DNA of 64,000 nucleotides from Siphonodentalium dalli (lineage: Eukaryota; Mollusca; Scaphopoda; Gadilida; Siphonodentaliidae). The DNA lies in contig CP136066.1 in NCBI GenBank assembly GCA_032622095.1, forward strand, positions 66,038,278-66,102,277, given 5' to 3'. Below, piece after piece: positions 1-12,639 of this stretch. How positions within the stretch are numbered: the first letter of the stretch is position 1; each line of letters starts with the position of its first letter. The notes below the pieces were generated by a model. The model ran no database searches and was not told the DNA's origin. It worked only from the letters and a program-made list of their open reading frames with translations. Made by a program: the position numbers and the translations under genes.

Positions 1-349
1 CACGCACACACACAAACACACAGATCTTCCAAAATATTTAATAGATATATATATATATACGTAGACACATTTCGTTTAATGACGCGGGCTACAATGCAAA
101 CATTTGCCACGTTAACTATGCTTGTATAGAACATATTGCTCAAAGTTTACCACATTATACTTACAATGTGTTATTTCGTTATTAAATTGGTTCATATTGG
201 ACGTATGTTGACCTCCAAATAGGTTCATATTGAGTTTATGATCCTCGGTGTTTCCAATCCACACCTATGTGAATTTTCGCATCAGATACATCTTGATAAC
301 AATAACAGAAACACACGATAAATGCCACACGTGTATATTTTAAATCATG
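1..349. other. Intergenic DNA, no gene seen
   Basis: The stretch begins with a CA-rich run and a short (AT)n run near 45-58. The words around 190-240 (a 'ggttcatattgga' motif) recur near 25.63, 28.88 and 50.33 kb, so part of this stretch belongs to an interspersed repeat. I see no coding signal. Confidence 0.5.
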
Positions 350-545
350 CCAATTTTTGACTCACCAATTGTCTTGTAATAGTAGAATAGGTCCCCATGC
401 CAATTTTTGACTCACCGATTGTCTTCTAATAGCAGAATAGGTGCTCATGACAATTTTTGACTCTCCATTTGCCTTGTACAGAATAGGTCCCCATGCCAAT
501 TGTTGACTCACCAAGTGTCTTGTAATAGTAGAATAGGTCCCCATC
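350..545. repeat. Tandem repeat, 4 units of about 50 bp
   Basis: Four consecutive units start at 350, 400, 450 and 496. Each begins with a form of 'caattttTgactc' and ends with 'gaataggtccccatg'. Three are 50 bp and the third is 46 bp after a small deletion. Units differ by a few substitutions. The repeats are directly adjacent with no unique spacers, so this is a minisatellite and not a CRISPR-type array. Confidence 0.85.
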
Positions 546-959
546 ACGTCACTTTAATGCACGCACAACAGTCAACGCTGACTATATACGAACCGATGAA
601 AGGAACCGTGGTATACCGGGAATTGAACAAACATCAGTGGATACTTCAATATACCCAGATTTAGTCGGTTTACCAAAAAGAACGGTTTAAACAGGACAGA
701 GTAAAATACTCACAGGAACAAAATCTATAACAGTTTTGTAAATGTAGTGAATTTTTCATTGCTAATGGCCGAGTCGGAAACGATTTTGGTGTTGGAAAAC
801 AACTCACCTGCAGTTGATTATATGGTATGGTCGACTGAAGCCCTTCAATTGTTAAAACAATTGACAGTTGGAACATTATATAACTTATATTCCGACGAAA
901 ATTGTCTCATAACGACATTACTCTTGCCATTGCCAAACCGACAAACATTATAGTACCGA

Positions 960-1763
960 TACCACAAACCAATGCAAATAATGAAAAAATCTACAAGAAA
1001 TTGGGAAGAGGGCAAGTCCAACGAATTTACACCGAACCTAGATCCAAGTAGCATAAACAATGTGAATCTACTCGTCGATCAGATCGAAAGTGACAACATT
1101 AGGCCCTCGGATATTAACCGAGCGGTGCTCATGGTATCAAATTTGATATTGACCGCAGCAGATAATACCTTCACCAGACCATTTAAAACGAGTCGAATAA
1201 CACACCGATTAATGATACTTGATGATGGCATGGTGGTCGAATATGCACAAGAAGCTATTATACCCACTGATTCATACAGATAACTAGCACAAACTATTAT
1301 TTTGCGCCATCAAAACCTGCGTCCAAGATGTTTTGCTTGAACCCGAATACCAGTTAATTCGGGGGTATGAATCCCGCGTACGGCTTCAAAACACCCTGAA
1401 TCCCGCGTACCGAAGGGGGGGGGGATCCCCTCATAGAGAGAAAGCCTCCAAAGAAATTATGGGCTGCTATAAATAATCGCGTGAAACACAAGGCACCACC
1501 CATTGAAATAGAAATTTTAAAAGACTTATCGCGAGTTGAATAGTGCAGTACATGATAACGATGACATTGCCACCTAATGGAACATTTAGAAAGCAATGAT
1601 TCACCAAATATACCAATCAGTATGGATGAAATTAAAAGATGCTTGGTTGATAATTTATTCATATTGCATATATGTTAACAGAACTGACACAAAATATAAA
1701 ATCCAATCTTTACTGTGCCTTTATTGATTTCGAGAAGGCATTCGATAGAGTTTGGAGACCAGG
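960..1763 (+). pseudogene. Decayed LINE remnant (linker and start of reverse transcriptase)
   Basis: An open stretch at 972-1283 resembles the region between endonuclease and reverse transcriptase in invertebrate LINEs: a spacing of INNVNLLVDQI and a later NLILTAADNTF, comparable to the TLKTAADRTLG segment in the LINE near 46.5 kb. After several frameshifts, 1675-1763 reads through AFIDFEKAFDRVW, the reverse transcriptase motif A with its catalytic Asp. The copy stops abruptly at about 1763, where unrelated repeat sequence begins. No endonuclease and no YADD box remain. It is clearly non-functional. The LINE clade is not resolved. Confidence 0.65.
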
Positions 1764-1960
1764 GCCCTGTTTCATGGAGGCAACTTATGACATAGTTGGG
1801 ACTTAAGCTGGTCATAAGTTCAAACTTCAGTCATAAGTGCGTTTCACGAACAATGCCTTAACTTAAGATGGTCTTAACTTTGGTCTTAACTTTAAGACTG
1901 GTGTGAGGTGTCTTAAGATATTCTTAAAGTTAAGACCTACATTGTGATTCGCATTTGGTC
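1764..1960. repeat. Foldback-like repeat with CTTAAG/CATAAG words, probably a MITE fragment
   Basis: It begins 'agggccctgtttcatgga' immediately after the LINE fragment and contains many half-palindromic words (cttaag, ttaagac, gtcttaac) in both orientations. The abrupt start inside reverse transcriptase coding sequence suggests insertion or recombination. I could not find a matching opposite end, so the element is not delimited. Confidence 0.4.
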
Positions 1961-2597
1961 CGAAATGTGGATGGGATCTAAAATATTTCCATAGAGTTTG
2001 ACATCATTTGCGATTCAAATAACACAATCGTACTGTAGACAATAATCAGGTTGAGACAATTGGTCGGAACATTTCACATCGAGGATAATATTCAATGATT
2101 TATACTCAGCTGTTTGATAAATGCTGATGTCGGCTATTATTATTATTTACTTGCCTTTCTATATTATTATGTTATAATTTGATTGTAAATTTTGGAAATA
2201 ATAACGTATATATGTACCCCGTATATATATCGGCAGGATAATAATACATAATATATATTATTTTATTATTATTATGTATATTATCATAATCCACCCGCGT
2301 GAATCTCAGATCCTATACATTTATTACATCTGCTTCACATGTTTATTAACTATGAAATAAAAAATATATATAGCATGTATATAGTATACGGACCGCGGGC
2401 ACTCCGGGATCCGCGAAAGAACATATATCACTGTGAACCGACCGTCTATTCACGTGTTGTTAATTATAAACGCTCTTTATTATAAATCGTCGCTTTGGTT
2501 TTATTAAAACATCTATGCAAAATTGTCGTTCAACATAGCCCTGGACGTACTTTCGAAGTTCATACACAGTTTGCTACTTATAACAGGCGTTTAGCAG
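1961..2597. other. AT-rich intergenic DNA
   Basis: Contains (TA)-rich runs near 2205-2290 and 2360-2390. No gene or clear repeat boundary seen until the inverted repeat starts at 2598. Confidence 0.5.
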
Positions 2598-2748
2598 GGG
2601 AACCGTGCACAGAATATCAACCAATTTACAGTGAACTGTTGAGACCGGGGATGGCGGCAACTCATGTATGCATCCTGTGCACAGTCCCCATGAGGTGGAC
2701 CCCCCAAAAAAATATATACTACCTTCGGAATTTGTTTAGTTTCATGTT

Positions 2749-3690
2749 CCAATTCTGCGCTTCTGTTTGACGCGATACATAGTAAGAGAAAGAACCTATG
2801 GATAAAAATCTAGATATTTGCGTCATCTGCAAAATAGAGTTGCTACCCTTAGAACGTTGTTTCGTGAGGCTGTGCGAAGTAAAATTATGAAAATACGAAT
2901 TGAATTGATGTGTGATTAATGTTGCAGAAATTTGCGCGTCCATTAATTTTGTAGACCAGTCAGTATCTTTAAATGACATAAATCAAATAGTTTATCCGCA
3001 CATTAATAGACCATGTCGACCAACATTGGTTAATAATTTACCATTTGGTTAATGGTACAAAACATATAATAAAAAGAACCCAATACAAATAAACCCAAGT
3101 ATTTTAGGAAAATGTTGCAGAAATTTGCGCGTCCATTAATTTGTAGACCAGTCAGTATCTTTAAATGACATAACTCAAATAGTTTATCCGCACATTAATA
3201 GACCATGTCGACCAACATTGATTAACAATTTACCAATCTGGTTAACGGTACAAAATATATCATAAAAAGAACCCAACACAAATAAACCCAAATATTTTAG
3301 GAAAATCAGACAATTCTTATTCCAATTCCGCGCTTCTGTTTGACGCGATACATAGTAAGAGAAAGAACTCTATGGATAATACTAGATGTTTGCGTCATCT
3401 ACAAAGTAGTGTTGCTACCCTTAGTACGTTGTTTCGTTAGGCTGTGCTAAGTAAAATTATGAAAATACGAATTGAATAGATGTGTGATTAATGTTACAGA
3501 AATTTGCGCATCCATTAATTTTGTAGACCAGTCAGTATCTTTAAATGACATAAATCAAATAGTTTATCCGCACATTAATCGACCACGTCGATCAACATTG
3601 ATTGATAATTTACCAATCTGGTTAACGGTACAAATATATCATAAAAAGAACCAATACAAATAAACCCAAATATTTTGGAAAAATCAGACA
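2749..3690. repeat. Internal direct repeats within the IR1 left arm
   Basis: A block with 'cgcttctgtttgacgcgata' and a following 'gtagaccagtcagtatcttt ... cacattaatagacca' occurs at 2755-3110, partly at 3115-3300 (second half only) and again at 3325-3690. The same arrangement is mirrored at about 12640-13620 in the right arm, so this tandem structure predates the inverted duplication. Confidence 0.8.
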
Positions 3691-3724
3691 GTTCTCGGAG
3701 TGTCACGGATCGTCATGTGACTGA

Positions 3725-4648
3725 TTATTCCCCAAACGGGACGTGGCTTGCCCCTATCTCTCTTTCCAAGTCTTCCAATTGGGACAGGTATGAAAGCCTA
3801 AGAATCTTACCCTGTAGTGGCTTGACAAACATGACACAGTCATAGTTCCATGTGCCCTGTATCTTTTTGTCTTTGAGGAATGATCTGCACCTCCCGGCTA
3901 TAAAAGCTCTTTCCTTCGTTAGGTACTCGTTGATAAACACACCCTTCCTACTTTGCACATTTTTAAGGTTTGTTCTGGCTTTGTAAAACCGTTTTCGCAC
4001 TCTATAGGTAGAAAACTTCACTAGTATATATCGTGCGAACCCTTTTTTGTTTCGACCCGGCTGTCGCACCCCCTCCTCTAGCGTCGATGTTGTGTGGCTC
4101 TCCTGATCGGTGCGATCTTGCTACTTATTCAGGCTCCAAATCAATCCCCATGTCTGATGCAAGATCCAGGATGATTTGGTCCGTGTCCTCTCCATCTGTC
4201 TCATCGATCCCGGAAATTCTGAGGGACTCACGCATTGTGTATTGTTTAAGATCCCTGATTTCGTCCCTTAAATTTGATATCAGCTCTCCCTGCTCGTGCA
4301 CAGTCTCCTCCAGGAACTTTAACCTTTCTGACAAATCAGTCGTAGCCTCATCAACGGCATCCTGGATGTTTGCTTTCATAACGCCATCGAATACTGATTT
4401 TTAATCAGGAATGATCCCTCTCTAGCCTTTTTCGGATCCAAGAGACTGTCATCCGAGCTCCGGTCCCTCTTGGTCGGTGTATCTGGCAACATGATGTGTC
4501 CCTTTAATGCAGATGAATCACCTCTCGTTGTTGTATCAACAGAAGCAGCTAAACCATTGTTATTATTTCCCGTTGTCGACATGACGTTCTCAATTGGATG
4601 ATTGGTCAACAATGCGACTGCATGCAGGCTTGGACACTCAGTCGCCAA
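3725..4648 (-). pseudogene. LINE ORF1p-like gene, broken copy in the IR1 left arm
   Basis: Read on the minus strand from about 4648 (or an internal Met at 4582). The N-terminal part is low-complexity Asn/Thr/Ser-rich followed by KRDRSSDDSLLDPKKARE. A frameshift follows because about 230 bp present in the right arm are missing, with a 3-bp microhomology at the joint. Next come a heptad-rich coiled coil (ERLKFLEETVHEQGELI), then SLRISGIDETDGEDTDQII, then after another frameshift VKFSTYRVRKRFYKARTNLK and VFINEYLTKERAF. This order (coiled coil, RRM-like block, C-terminal nucleic-acid-binding block) is that of L1-type ORF1p-like proteins common in invertebrate genomes; the assignment rests on motifs. 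At least three disruptions make it non-functional. Confidence 0.7.
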
Positions 4649-4969
4649 TTAGGTCAGGTGACTCTTTCTTTCGCCGCAACAGGTCAAAGGTCAAATAATT
4701 TGTTGAAACTTAATACAGCAAATTTATGCTTAAATATTCAGATTATTGTCACAATCACAGTTGGTTGGGTCTTGAAAAGGTATCAGTATTGGGTAGGACC
4801 TGTGTGCATATTATGGAGTCTTGGTGAGATTGCATTCATAAGATAAGAAGTTGGCCATGAACATGGTCGTGCAGCGAATTTCAAGAATTGTTTACATAAG
4901 TACAAAACTGATGTATTTCATTATTAATGTCAACAAAGCACTTGCCAATCAGAAGTGTAATTCTCGAAA

Positions 4970-5243
4970 CATTGTTCGGCATAGTATGGGATTAGATACG
5001 ACAGCGCCCAATGTTTATGTTTTGAAGTGAGAGATAACTCTAAGATGTCCGTTATTTCGTTAAATATTACTTTTACGAAATAACGGGCATTTAAAGATTT
5101 ACACCACACAGGCTCAAACTTCGCAAAACGTATAAGAAATGATAAACTCAGGGTGGGTGGGCTTGGGGGAGGCGGATGGCACTGTACAGAAGTCAGCCCA
5201 AAAAACACCTGTCGTATTTAATCCCAGATATTGCCCATTGTTC
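4970..5243. mobile_element. 258-bp MITE with 8-bp target duplication, left arm only
   Basis: The element spans 4978-5235 and is flanked by direct repeats CATTGTTC at 4970-4977 and 5236-5243. The right arm has a single copy of this site (as CATTATTC near 11160) and no insert, so an empty site is present in the same window. The ends are inverted repeats of about 27 bp: the left starts GGCATAGTATGGGATTAGAT, the right, reverse-complemented, starts GGCAATATCTGGGATTAAAT, and both continue ACGACAG. An 8-bp duplication with GG-starting ends suggests Merlin or hAT ancestry. No coding capacity. Confidence 0.85.
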
Positions 5244-8200
5244 CTATCGTACCCGAAGAATCACATCGCTATGTGCCCCAGGAATAGAGTTTAAACAGTA
5301 TAAACACCGCAGCTATAAAACATTTAGCTTCCACCCATTTTACCGGAAGTAGTTATTTTGAACTTTTGAATGCAAGCTATCGATGGCTCCTTGTGATGTT
5401 ATCTTTTGAGAATATATACTTTATTCTCCCAGCCAATGTACATGGTACGGAGACGGAATACACAAAACAATACCTACCCCGTGTCAAGTGCGGATGGACG
5501 ATGGTTAAGGTAATTAGTTAATTAATCATATTCAAGTTAATGTTGCCATCAGGGCGTGAAATTGATGTTATCGAGATACGACATTAAAGCACATATATAT
5601 GGTTTTGTCCAAGATTTTCTGACGTATACATCATGTAAATGTAGCTATATTATAATGGGTTGATGGGTAATGTAACTATATTTAAACTAAAATAATGGGA
5701 CGTGTGTGATTTTTGTCGGGAAGGGAGGGGTTGTTCCCCGCCGAATAATTTCCAATTGCACTCCCTTGAAACAGACCATACCCAAATGTTCTAATTCTGG
5801 GAATTTGACCCCCACTGTGTTTGAATTTTCTAACTGGCACATCACGCTTTCAAGGATTTCGCTACCAAAAGCAAACCTATCTAACGTTCTTTTTACAAAA
5901 GGAAGTTGACAATATTTAACATGATAGCGCATTGCTCTATCAATAAAAAATGCGAATAATGCTATGTGGGACCAACATCTTGCTGGTAGGGAAAGCAACG
6001 CGATATCCAGTGCTATTTGTAAGACATCGGTCGCGATATTCACGGACTAACGTTAAATATTCAATATCCGACCACAACACAAATTAACACACGCATGTCA
6101 ATGGCATTAAGGTTGTTCATGCAAAGTCACACACAACACACGTATAGAACCAGATCACATGTGCGTCCAGGTGGTGGACAATATATACTCGTCCATAATC
6201 AGAAAACTTCAATATCTCGGAATCTTCAGCCCAGTTGTCCTACTTTGAGCATTGAGTTTTGTCAGACCGTTGAATGCGCAGTTCTGCATGTGAAGAAGTC
6301 TGACTAATTAAAAGGTGCAAGTTTCATTGAAGTTTAGTTTAGTTCTGTTCACATACTCACATACGTGAAACATGTACTGATTTCAGGAAACGAACCAGTT
6401 ACATGTTCGTTCAACGTGCGTGTTAGTGATGCTACATTCTCGATTGTATATCTGATTCCCGACACCAAACGGAGCAAGTTTACGTTCATGGCAGATAAAA
6501 GTTTGTTGGAAGCTCCAGTGATCGAAATACATGGTATTCTATCCAAGGAGAACATTGACTACACACGAAGCATGATACATTGGATGCCAGTTGTGGGCAG
6601 ACAATTTTATGAGACAATTTTCAGAAAATAGTTGTTCGGTAATAATTTTGTTCAACTATGATTTTGGTCACAAATGAAACGAATGGGTTATGATTTGCAC
6701 AATGACTGTCGTCTTTAATTGAAAGTTTCATATCTTTGTTGTGATTTTAAGTTTGATGTTCTAGAAACACAATTCGCTTTGTGGTTCACTAAATTGCGTA
6801 CATAATTGCATTTTTGTTATAGAGTCATTTATTTCCAATGTTTTTTATCGAGTTTGACATAATTGTGCAGAATTAGCTCATCGGTTCACCTTTATGAGAC
6901 AAAATTTATGAGCCCTAAGTATTATACGGTGGCCGATTTCGAACCACATGTTCGTTAATATAACTGGGCTTCGAGTCCAAGTTAATAGGCTTGTCCCGAT
7001 CTCATTGTTTGTCGTGATTACCAGTTCAAATATCCTTGTGTTTCTGTTTGACCAGGTGTTTTAAGAGTCCAAGTTGGATATATAATTGTGTTCAATTTTC
7101 CCTGTTTGGTGAAGTTATTATAACATTATTCAGGTTTAAATATTATTGTATTAATTATCCATTTCCCGCAAGCATTTATTCGAGCAACTGTATTACAATC
7201 GGCATCCACCAACACATCGATGTCATTGAGTTGTTGATTTTCAACTTTCTGGTCGGTGTTTGTGATGAACTATTAACTTTTGATTCTCAGTCGGGGGTAA
7301 GTTCGTTCTTCTTCCCGTAGAAGTAGAAATACCTATTCATTTGCACATTTCATGAGACAGAACAGAACAAAGAGAACGGCACATGTATAGGCGTGGTGAT
7401 ACTTAAAACAACGTTCAATGTATGTTTAGTCCGTTTGTTCAATTGGTAATTGTATTACAAATATCATAACGTATTTTTGAGTTATATACTTTTCAATTGC
7501 AAATCAACTTGAGGCCTTAATTCGCGATTTGTCTGAGGGTTAAAGTTTGTACTTACATGGAAAAAACATGACGATATATGCATACCATGTTCTTAGATTG
7601 ATTATTTGTATTGCTCAAGTTACGATAATCGTATGCTGATATTTTATAATGATTATGAGTAAACGACATCCGATATCAATACAATCCAGGGTTTGTTTAT
7701 AAACAATGACTAGAATCGCAACAATCTCCAAATTTGGGCAATGAATATAAGAACAAAATATGGTTCATTTTGTTTTCCATTTTCTCGCTGTTTGTGGACT
7801 GTAAAATGTTTAACCATCAAGGGTCCTGTGTTTGTTGTTAGCATCAACTTCCACCACACACGTATATAGGTATCCACACAATGTGATCGTATCATCGTCT
7901 GGTAAATTTGTCGCTATGCTTCCCACTAGATTGATTGATACATCTCTATATGTAGAACCAAATTGTCGTCTTTTATTTTTGCGAACTAATGTGTTTATGA
8001 TGTCCATGTACCATATTATAACGTGTGAAGTATACGCAGTTGTAAATAAATAAATACTTGTTTGGTGGAACGGATTAATTGCGATAAACAAAATGACAAT
8101 CGACAAGGTGAGCCACTAATTATATTCCATCATGACTGTGTAAGAATCATGTTTTCTGATGCTATTTGAATATACCATTTATGAGAATACGTGTGACACT

Positions 8201-8433
8201 TTGAGCAAGGGTATTCTCTATTCCCAACAAATATCCACAGCATGCAGAGGGTTTCACATCACTTTAACCTGGGCAACGCCTGGTAACCCTGCTAGTACTA
8301 CATAAATTCCACCCAGCAATTGGGCGTTGCACGTGGTTTATTAGTAAAGCGGACGTGGTACCGGGCGGGCGGTTTGGTGTCTATCACCTCATACAAACCC
8401 ATGTCCTAGTCAAATAATCACATTCGCTTTTAA

Positions 8434-8905
8434 CCACGTGCTAACAACAATGACGCAATATTCCGGCTCTGACTGTACTCATAACGTCAGAAATAGGATG
8501 ACCTTGAGGACAGTGTCGCTTTAAATTGTTCGCGCGCAACAGTACTACAGATAAATACATTGTACACTGTCAAACATGCCGGAAAGAATAGAGTTATATC
8601 CCATACATTAGACTACATACCAAATTCGCAAAAATGCGCGATTGGCAGCGTCTTCGAAGTTCGCATTTATGCGCGTTTTGGCGTCTGGATCCGTTTTCTT
8701 CTGTACCTTACAATGTATTTCACCAGAACATTTGACTTGGTACTCCATCGGTGCAATCATCGGCATTGAACGCCGGTTTCAACCTCAAAAGCACTGCATT
8801 ATTTACCGTAACAGCAATTAAATGGTAATAGAAGCTCATCACTGATTGTTATTAGTTCTCGGATTGGCTGGATGTTATAAATATGTTATGAGCATGGCGT
8901 CCGTT
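8434..8905. other. Spacer between the arms of IR1
   Basis: Unique sequence of about 470 bp, not mirrored. It includes a short open frame (8560-8769) with no recognisable product. Nothing else supportable seen. Confidence 0.6.
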
Positions 8906-11485
8906 TTAAAAGCGAATGTGATTATTTGACTAGGACATGGGTTTGTATGAGGTGATAGACACCAAACCGCCCGCCCGGTACCACGTCCGCTTTACTAATA
9001 AACCACGTATAACGCCCAATTGCTGGGTGGAATTTATGTAGTACTAGCAGGGTTACCATGCGTTGCCCAGTTTAAAGTGATGTGAAACCCTCTGCATGCT
9101 GTGGATATTTGGTGGGAATAGAGAATACCCTTGCTCAAAGTGTCACACGTATTCTCATAAATGGTATATTCAATTAGCATCAGAAAACATGATTCTTACA
9201 CAGTCATGATGGATCATGGAATATAATTAGTGGCTCACCTTGTCGATTGTCATTTTGTTTATCGCAATTAATCCGTTCCACCACAAAAGTATTTATTTAT
9301 TTACAACTGCGTATACTTCACACGTTATAATATGGTACATGGACATCATAAACACATTAGTTCGCAAAAATAAAAGACGACAATTTGGTTCTACATATAG
9401 AGATGTATCAATCAATCTAGTGGGAAGCATAGCGACAAATTTACCTGACGATGATACGATCACATTGTGGGGATACCTATATACGTGTGTGGTGGAAGTT
9501 GATGCTAACAACAAACACAGGACCCTTGATGGTTAAACATTTTACAGTCCACAAACAGAGAGAAAATGGAACACAAAATGAACCATATTTTGTTCTTATA
9601 TTCATTGCCCAAATTTGGAGATTGTTGCGATTCTAGTCATTGTTTACAAACAAACCCTGGATTGTATTGATATCGGATGTCGTTTACTCATAATCATACT
9701 AAATTGTCAGCATACGATTATCGTAACTTGAGCAATACAAATAATCAATCTAAGAACATGGTATGCCTATATCGTCATGTTCTTTCCATGTAAGTACAAA
9801 CTTTAACCCTCAGACAAATCGCGAATTAAGGCCTCAAGTTAATTTGCAATTGAAAAGTATATAACTCAAAAATACGTTATGATATTTGTAATACAATTAC
9901 CAATTGAACAAACGGACTAAACATACATGTCTGCCCACAACTGGCATCCAATGTATCATGCTTCGTGTGTAGTCAATGTTCTCCTTGGATAGACTACCAT
10001 GTATTTCGATCACTGGAGCTTCCAACAAACTGTTATCTGCTGTGTACTTAAACTTGCTCCGTTTGGTGTCGGGAATCAGATATACAATCGAGAATGTAGC
10101 ATCACTAACACGCACGTTGAACGAACCTGTAACTGGTTCGTTTCCTGAAATCAGTACATGTTTCACGTATGTGAACAGAACTAAACTAAACTTCAATGAA
10201 ACTTTCACCTTTTAATTAGTCAGACTTCTTCACCTGCAGAACTGCGCATTCAACGGTCTGACAAAACTCAATGCTCAAAGTAGGACAACTGGGCTGAAGA
10301 TTCCGAGTTTTCTGATTATGGACGAGTATATATTGTCCACCACCTGGACGCACATGTGATCTGGTCCTATACGTGTTTTGTGTGTGACTTTGCACGAACA
10401 ACCTTAATGCCATTGACATGCGTGTGTTAATTTGTGTTGTGGTCGGATATTGAATATTTAACGTTAGTCCGTGAATATCGCGACCGATGTCTTACAAATA
10501 GCACTGGATATCGCGTTGCTTTCCCTACCAGCAAGATGTTGGTCCCACATAGCATTATTCGCATTTTTTATTGATAGAGCAATGCGCTATCATGTTAAAT
10601 ATTGTCAACTTCCTTTTGTAAAAAGAACGTTAGATAGGTTTGCTTTTGGTAGCGAAATCCTTGAAAGCGTGATGTGCCAGTTAGAAAATTCAAACACGTC
10701 CCATTATTTTAGTTTAAATATAGTTACATTACCCATCAACCCATTATAATATATCTACATTTACATGATGTATACGTCAGAAAATCTTGGACAAAACCAT
10801 ATATATATGTGCTTTAATGTCGTATCTCGATAACATCAATTTCACGTCCTGATGGCAAATTAACTTGAATATGATTAATTAACTAATTACCTTAACCATC
10901 GTCCATCCGCACTTGACACGGGGTAGGTATTGTTTTGTGTATTCCGTCTCCATACCATGTACATTGGCTGCGAGAATAAAGTATATATTCTCAAAAGATA
11001 ACATCACAAGGAGCCATCGATAGCTTGCATTCAAAAGTTCAAAATAGCTACTTCCGGTAAAATGGGTGGAAGCTAAATATTTTATAGCTGCGGTGTTTAT
11101 ACTGTTTAAACTCTATTCCTGAGGCACATAGCGATGTGATTCTTCGGGTACGATAGGAATAATGTTTCGATGATTACACGTCTGATTGGCAAGTGCTTTG
11201 TTGACATTACTAATGAAATACATCAGTTTTGTACTTATGTAAACAATTCTTGAAATTCGCTGCACGACCATGTTCATGGCAAACTTCTTATATTATGAAT
11301 GCAATCTCACAAAGACTCCATAATATGCACACAGGTCCTACCCAATACTGATACCTTTTCAAGACCCAACCAACTGTGATTGCGACAATAATCTGAATAT
11401 TTAAGCATAAATTTGCTGTATTAAGTTTCAACAAATTATTTGACCTTTGACCTGTTGAGGCGAAAGAAAGCGTCACCTGGCCTAA

Positions 11486-12625
11486 TTGGCGACTGAGTGT
11501 CCAAGCCTGCATGCAGTCGCATTGTTGACCAATCATCCAATTGAGTACGTCATGTCGACAACGGGAAATAATAACACTGGTTTAGCTGCTTCTGTTGATA
11601 CAACAACGAGAGGTGATTCATCTGCATTAAAGGGACACATCCATGTTGCCAGATACACCGACCAAGAGGGACCGGAGCTCGGATGACAGTCTCTTGGATC
11701 CGAAAAAGGCTAGAGAGGGATCATTCCTGATTGACCCCGACTCCACAATTGTTAATCCATATCTAAATAGCACTATGAAAATTGTTGGAGGGACTACGAT
11801 GAGTAAACAGCAGATTATGGCGGAATCCCAGGCATCGCAAGTCGGCCAGGCGTATGCATATGGACTCTCATCACCTGTGATGAGACCCGTGGCAAATGAC
11901 TTGGTAGAATGCATAGTGATCGCACTACAAAACCCGCGAGTAATCACCACATTAAAATCAGTATTCGATGGCGTTATGAAAGCAAACATCCAGGATGCCG
12001 TTGATGAGGCTACGACTGATTTGTCAGAAAGGTTAAAGTTCCTGGAGGAGACTGTGCACGAGCAGGGAGAGCTGATAACAAATTTAAGGGACGAAATCAG
12101 GGATCTTAAACAATACACAATGCGTGAGTCCCTCAGAATGTCCGGGATCGACGAGACAGATGGAGAGGACACGGACCAAATCATCCTGGATCTTGCATCA
12201 GACATGGGGATTGATTTGAAGCCTGAAGAAGTAGCAAGATCGCACCGATCAGGAGAGCCACACAACATCGACGCTAGAGGAGGGGGTGCGACAGCCGGGT
12301 CGAAACAAAAAAGGTTCGCACGATACTAGTGAAGTTTTCTACCTATAGAGTGCGAAAACGGTTTTACAAAGCCAGAACAAACCTTAAAAATGTGCAAAGT
12401 AGGAAGGGTGTGTTTATCAACGAGAACCTAACGAAGGAAAGAGCTTTTATAGCCGGGAGGTGCAGATCATTCATCAAAGACAAAAAGATACAGGGCACAT
12501 AGAACTATGACTGTGTCGTGTTTGTCAAGCCACTACAGGGGACGATTCGTAGGCTTTCATACCTGTCCCAATTGGAAGACTTGGAAAGAGAGATAGGGGC
12601 AAGCCACGTCCCGTTTGGGGAATAA
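11486..12625 (+). pseudogene. LINE ORF1p-like gene, more complete copy in the IR1 right arm
   Basis: The frame opens at 11486 (or Met at 11552, in frame). A single extra C near 11641 shifts frame, after which 11643-12329 is open for 228 codons. It covers the basic KRDRSSDDSLLDPKKARE patch, a segment absent from the left copy, a coiled coil (about residues 120-155 of this piece) and the RISGI-like block (here LRMSGIDETDGEDTDQII) followed by EEVARSHRSG. A run of A at 12305-12311 shifts frame again, so the terminal VKFSTYRVRKRF and VFINENLTKERAF region (to 12625) lies in another frame with one further stop. The stop at the A-run is also seen in the left arm, so that break predates the duplication. 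No reverse transcriptase ORF accompanies it. Confidence 0.7.
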
Positions 12626-12639
12626 TCAGTCACATGACG

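Larger units (their letters stand above)
2598..8433 (+). repeat. Left arm of large inverted duplication (IR1)
   Basis: The sequence is the reverse complement of 8906-13751 apart from scattered substitutions and several indels. Terminal match: gggaaccgtgcacagaat at 2598 against its complement ending at 13751. Inner match: cattcgcttttaa ending at 8433 against ttaaaagcgaatg from 8906. Left-only segments are 4978-5235 (a MITE), about 5707-5819 and 6603-7417. A segment of about 230 bp of the ORF1p-like gene is missing from this arm. Confidence 0.93.

Noticed and set aside
350-545. Possible CRISPR-like array
   Set aside because: Units are directly adjacent without unique spacers, and the genome is eukaryotic.
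1364-1432. Two copies of 'gaatcccgcgtac' suggesting a tRNA-like or regulatory element
   Set aside because: No cloverleaf could be formed by eye; it is a short local duplication inside LINE debris.
7810-8106. 98-codon frame, also present as a mirror copy at 9240-9536, and similar short frames at 5687-6043, 6095-6307 and 6365-6631 shared by both IR1 arms
   Set aside because: Conservation between duplicated arms does not show coding; frames exist on both strands at the same place, several amino acids differ, and no motif is recognised. They could be exons of an unknown gene but this is unsupported.
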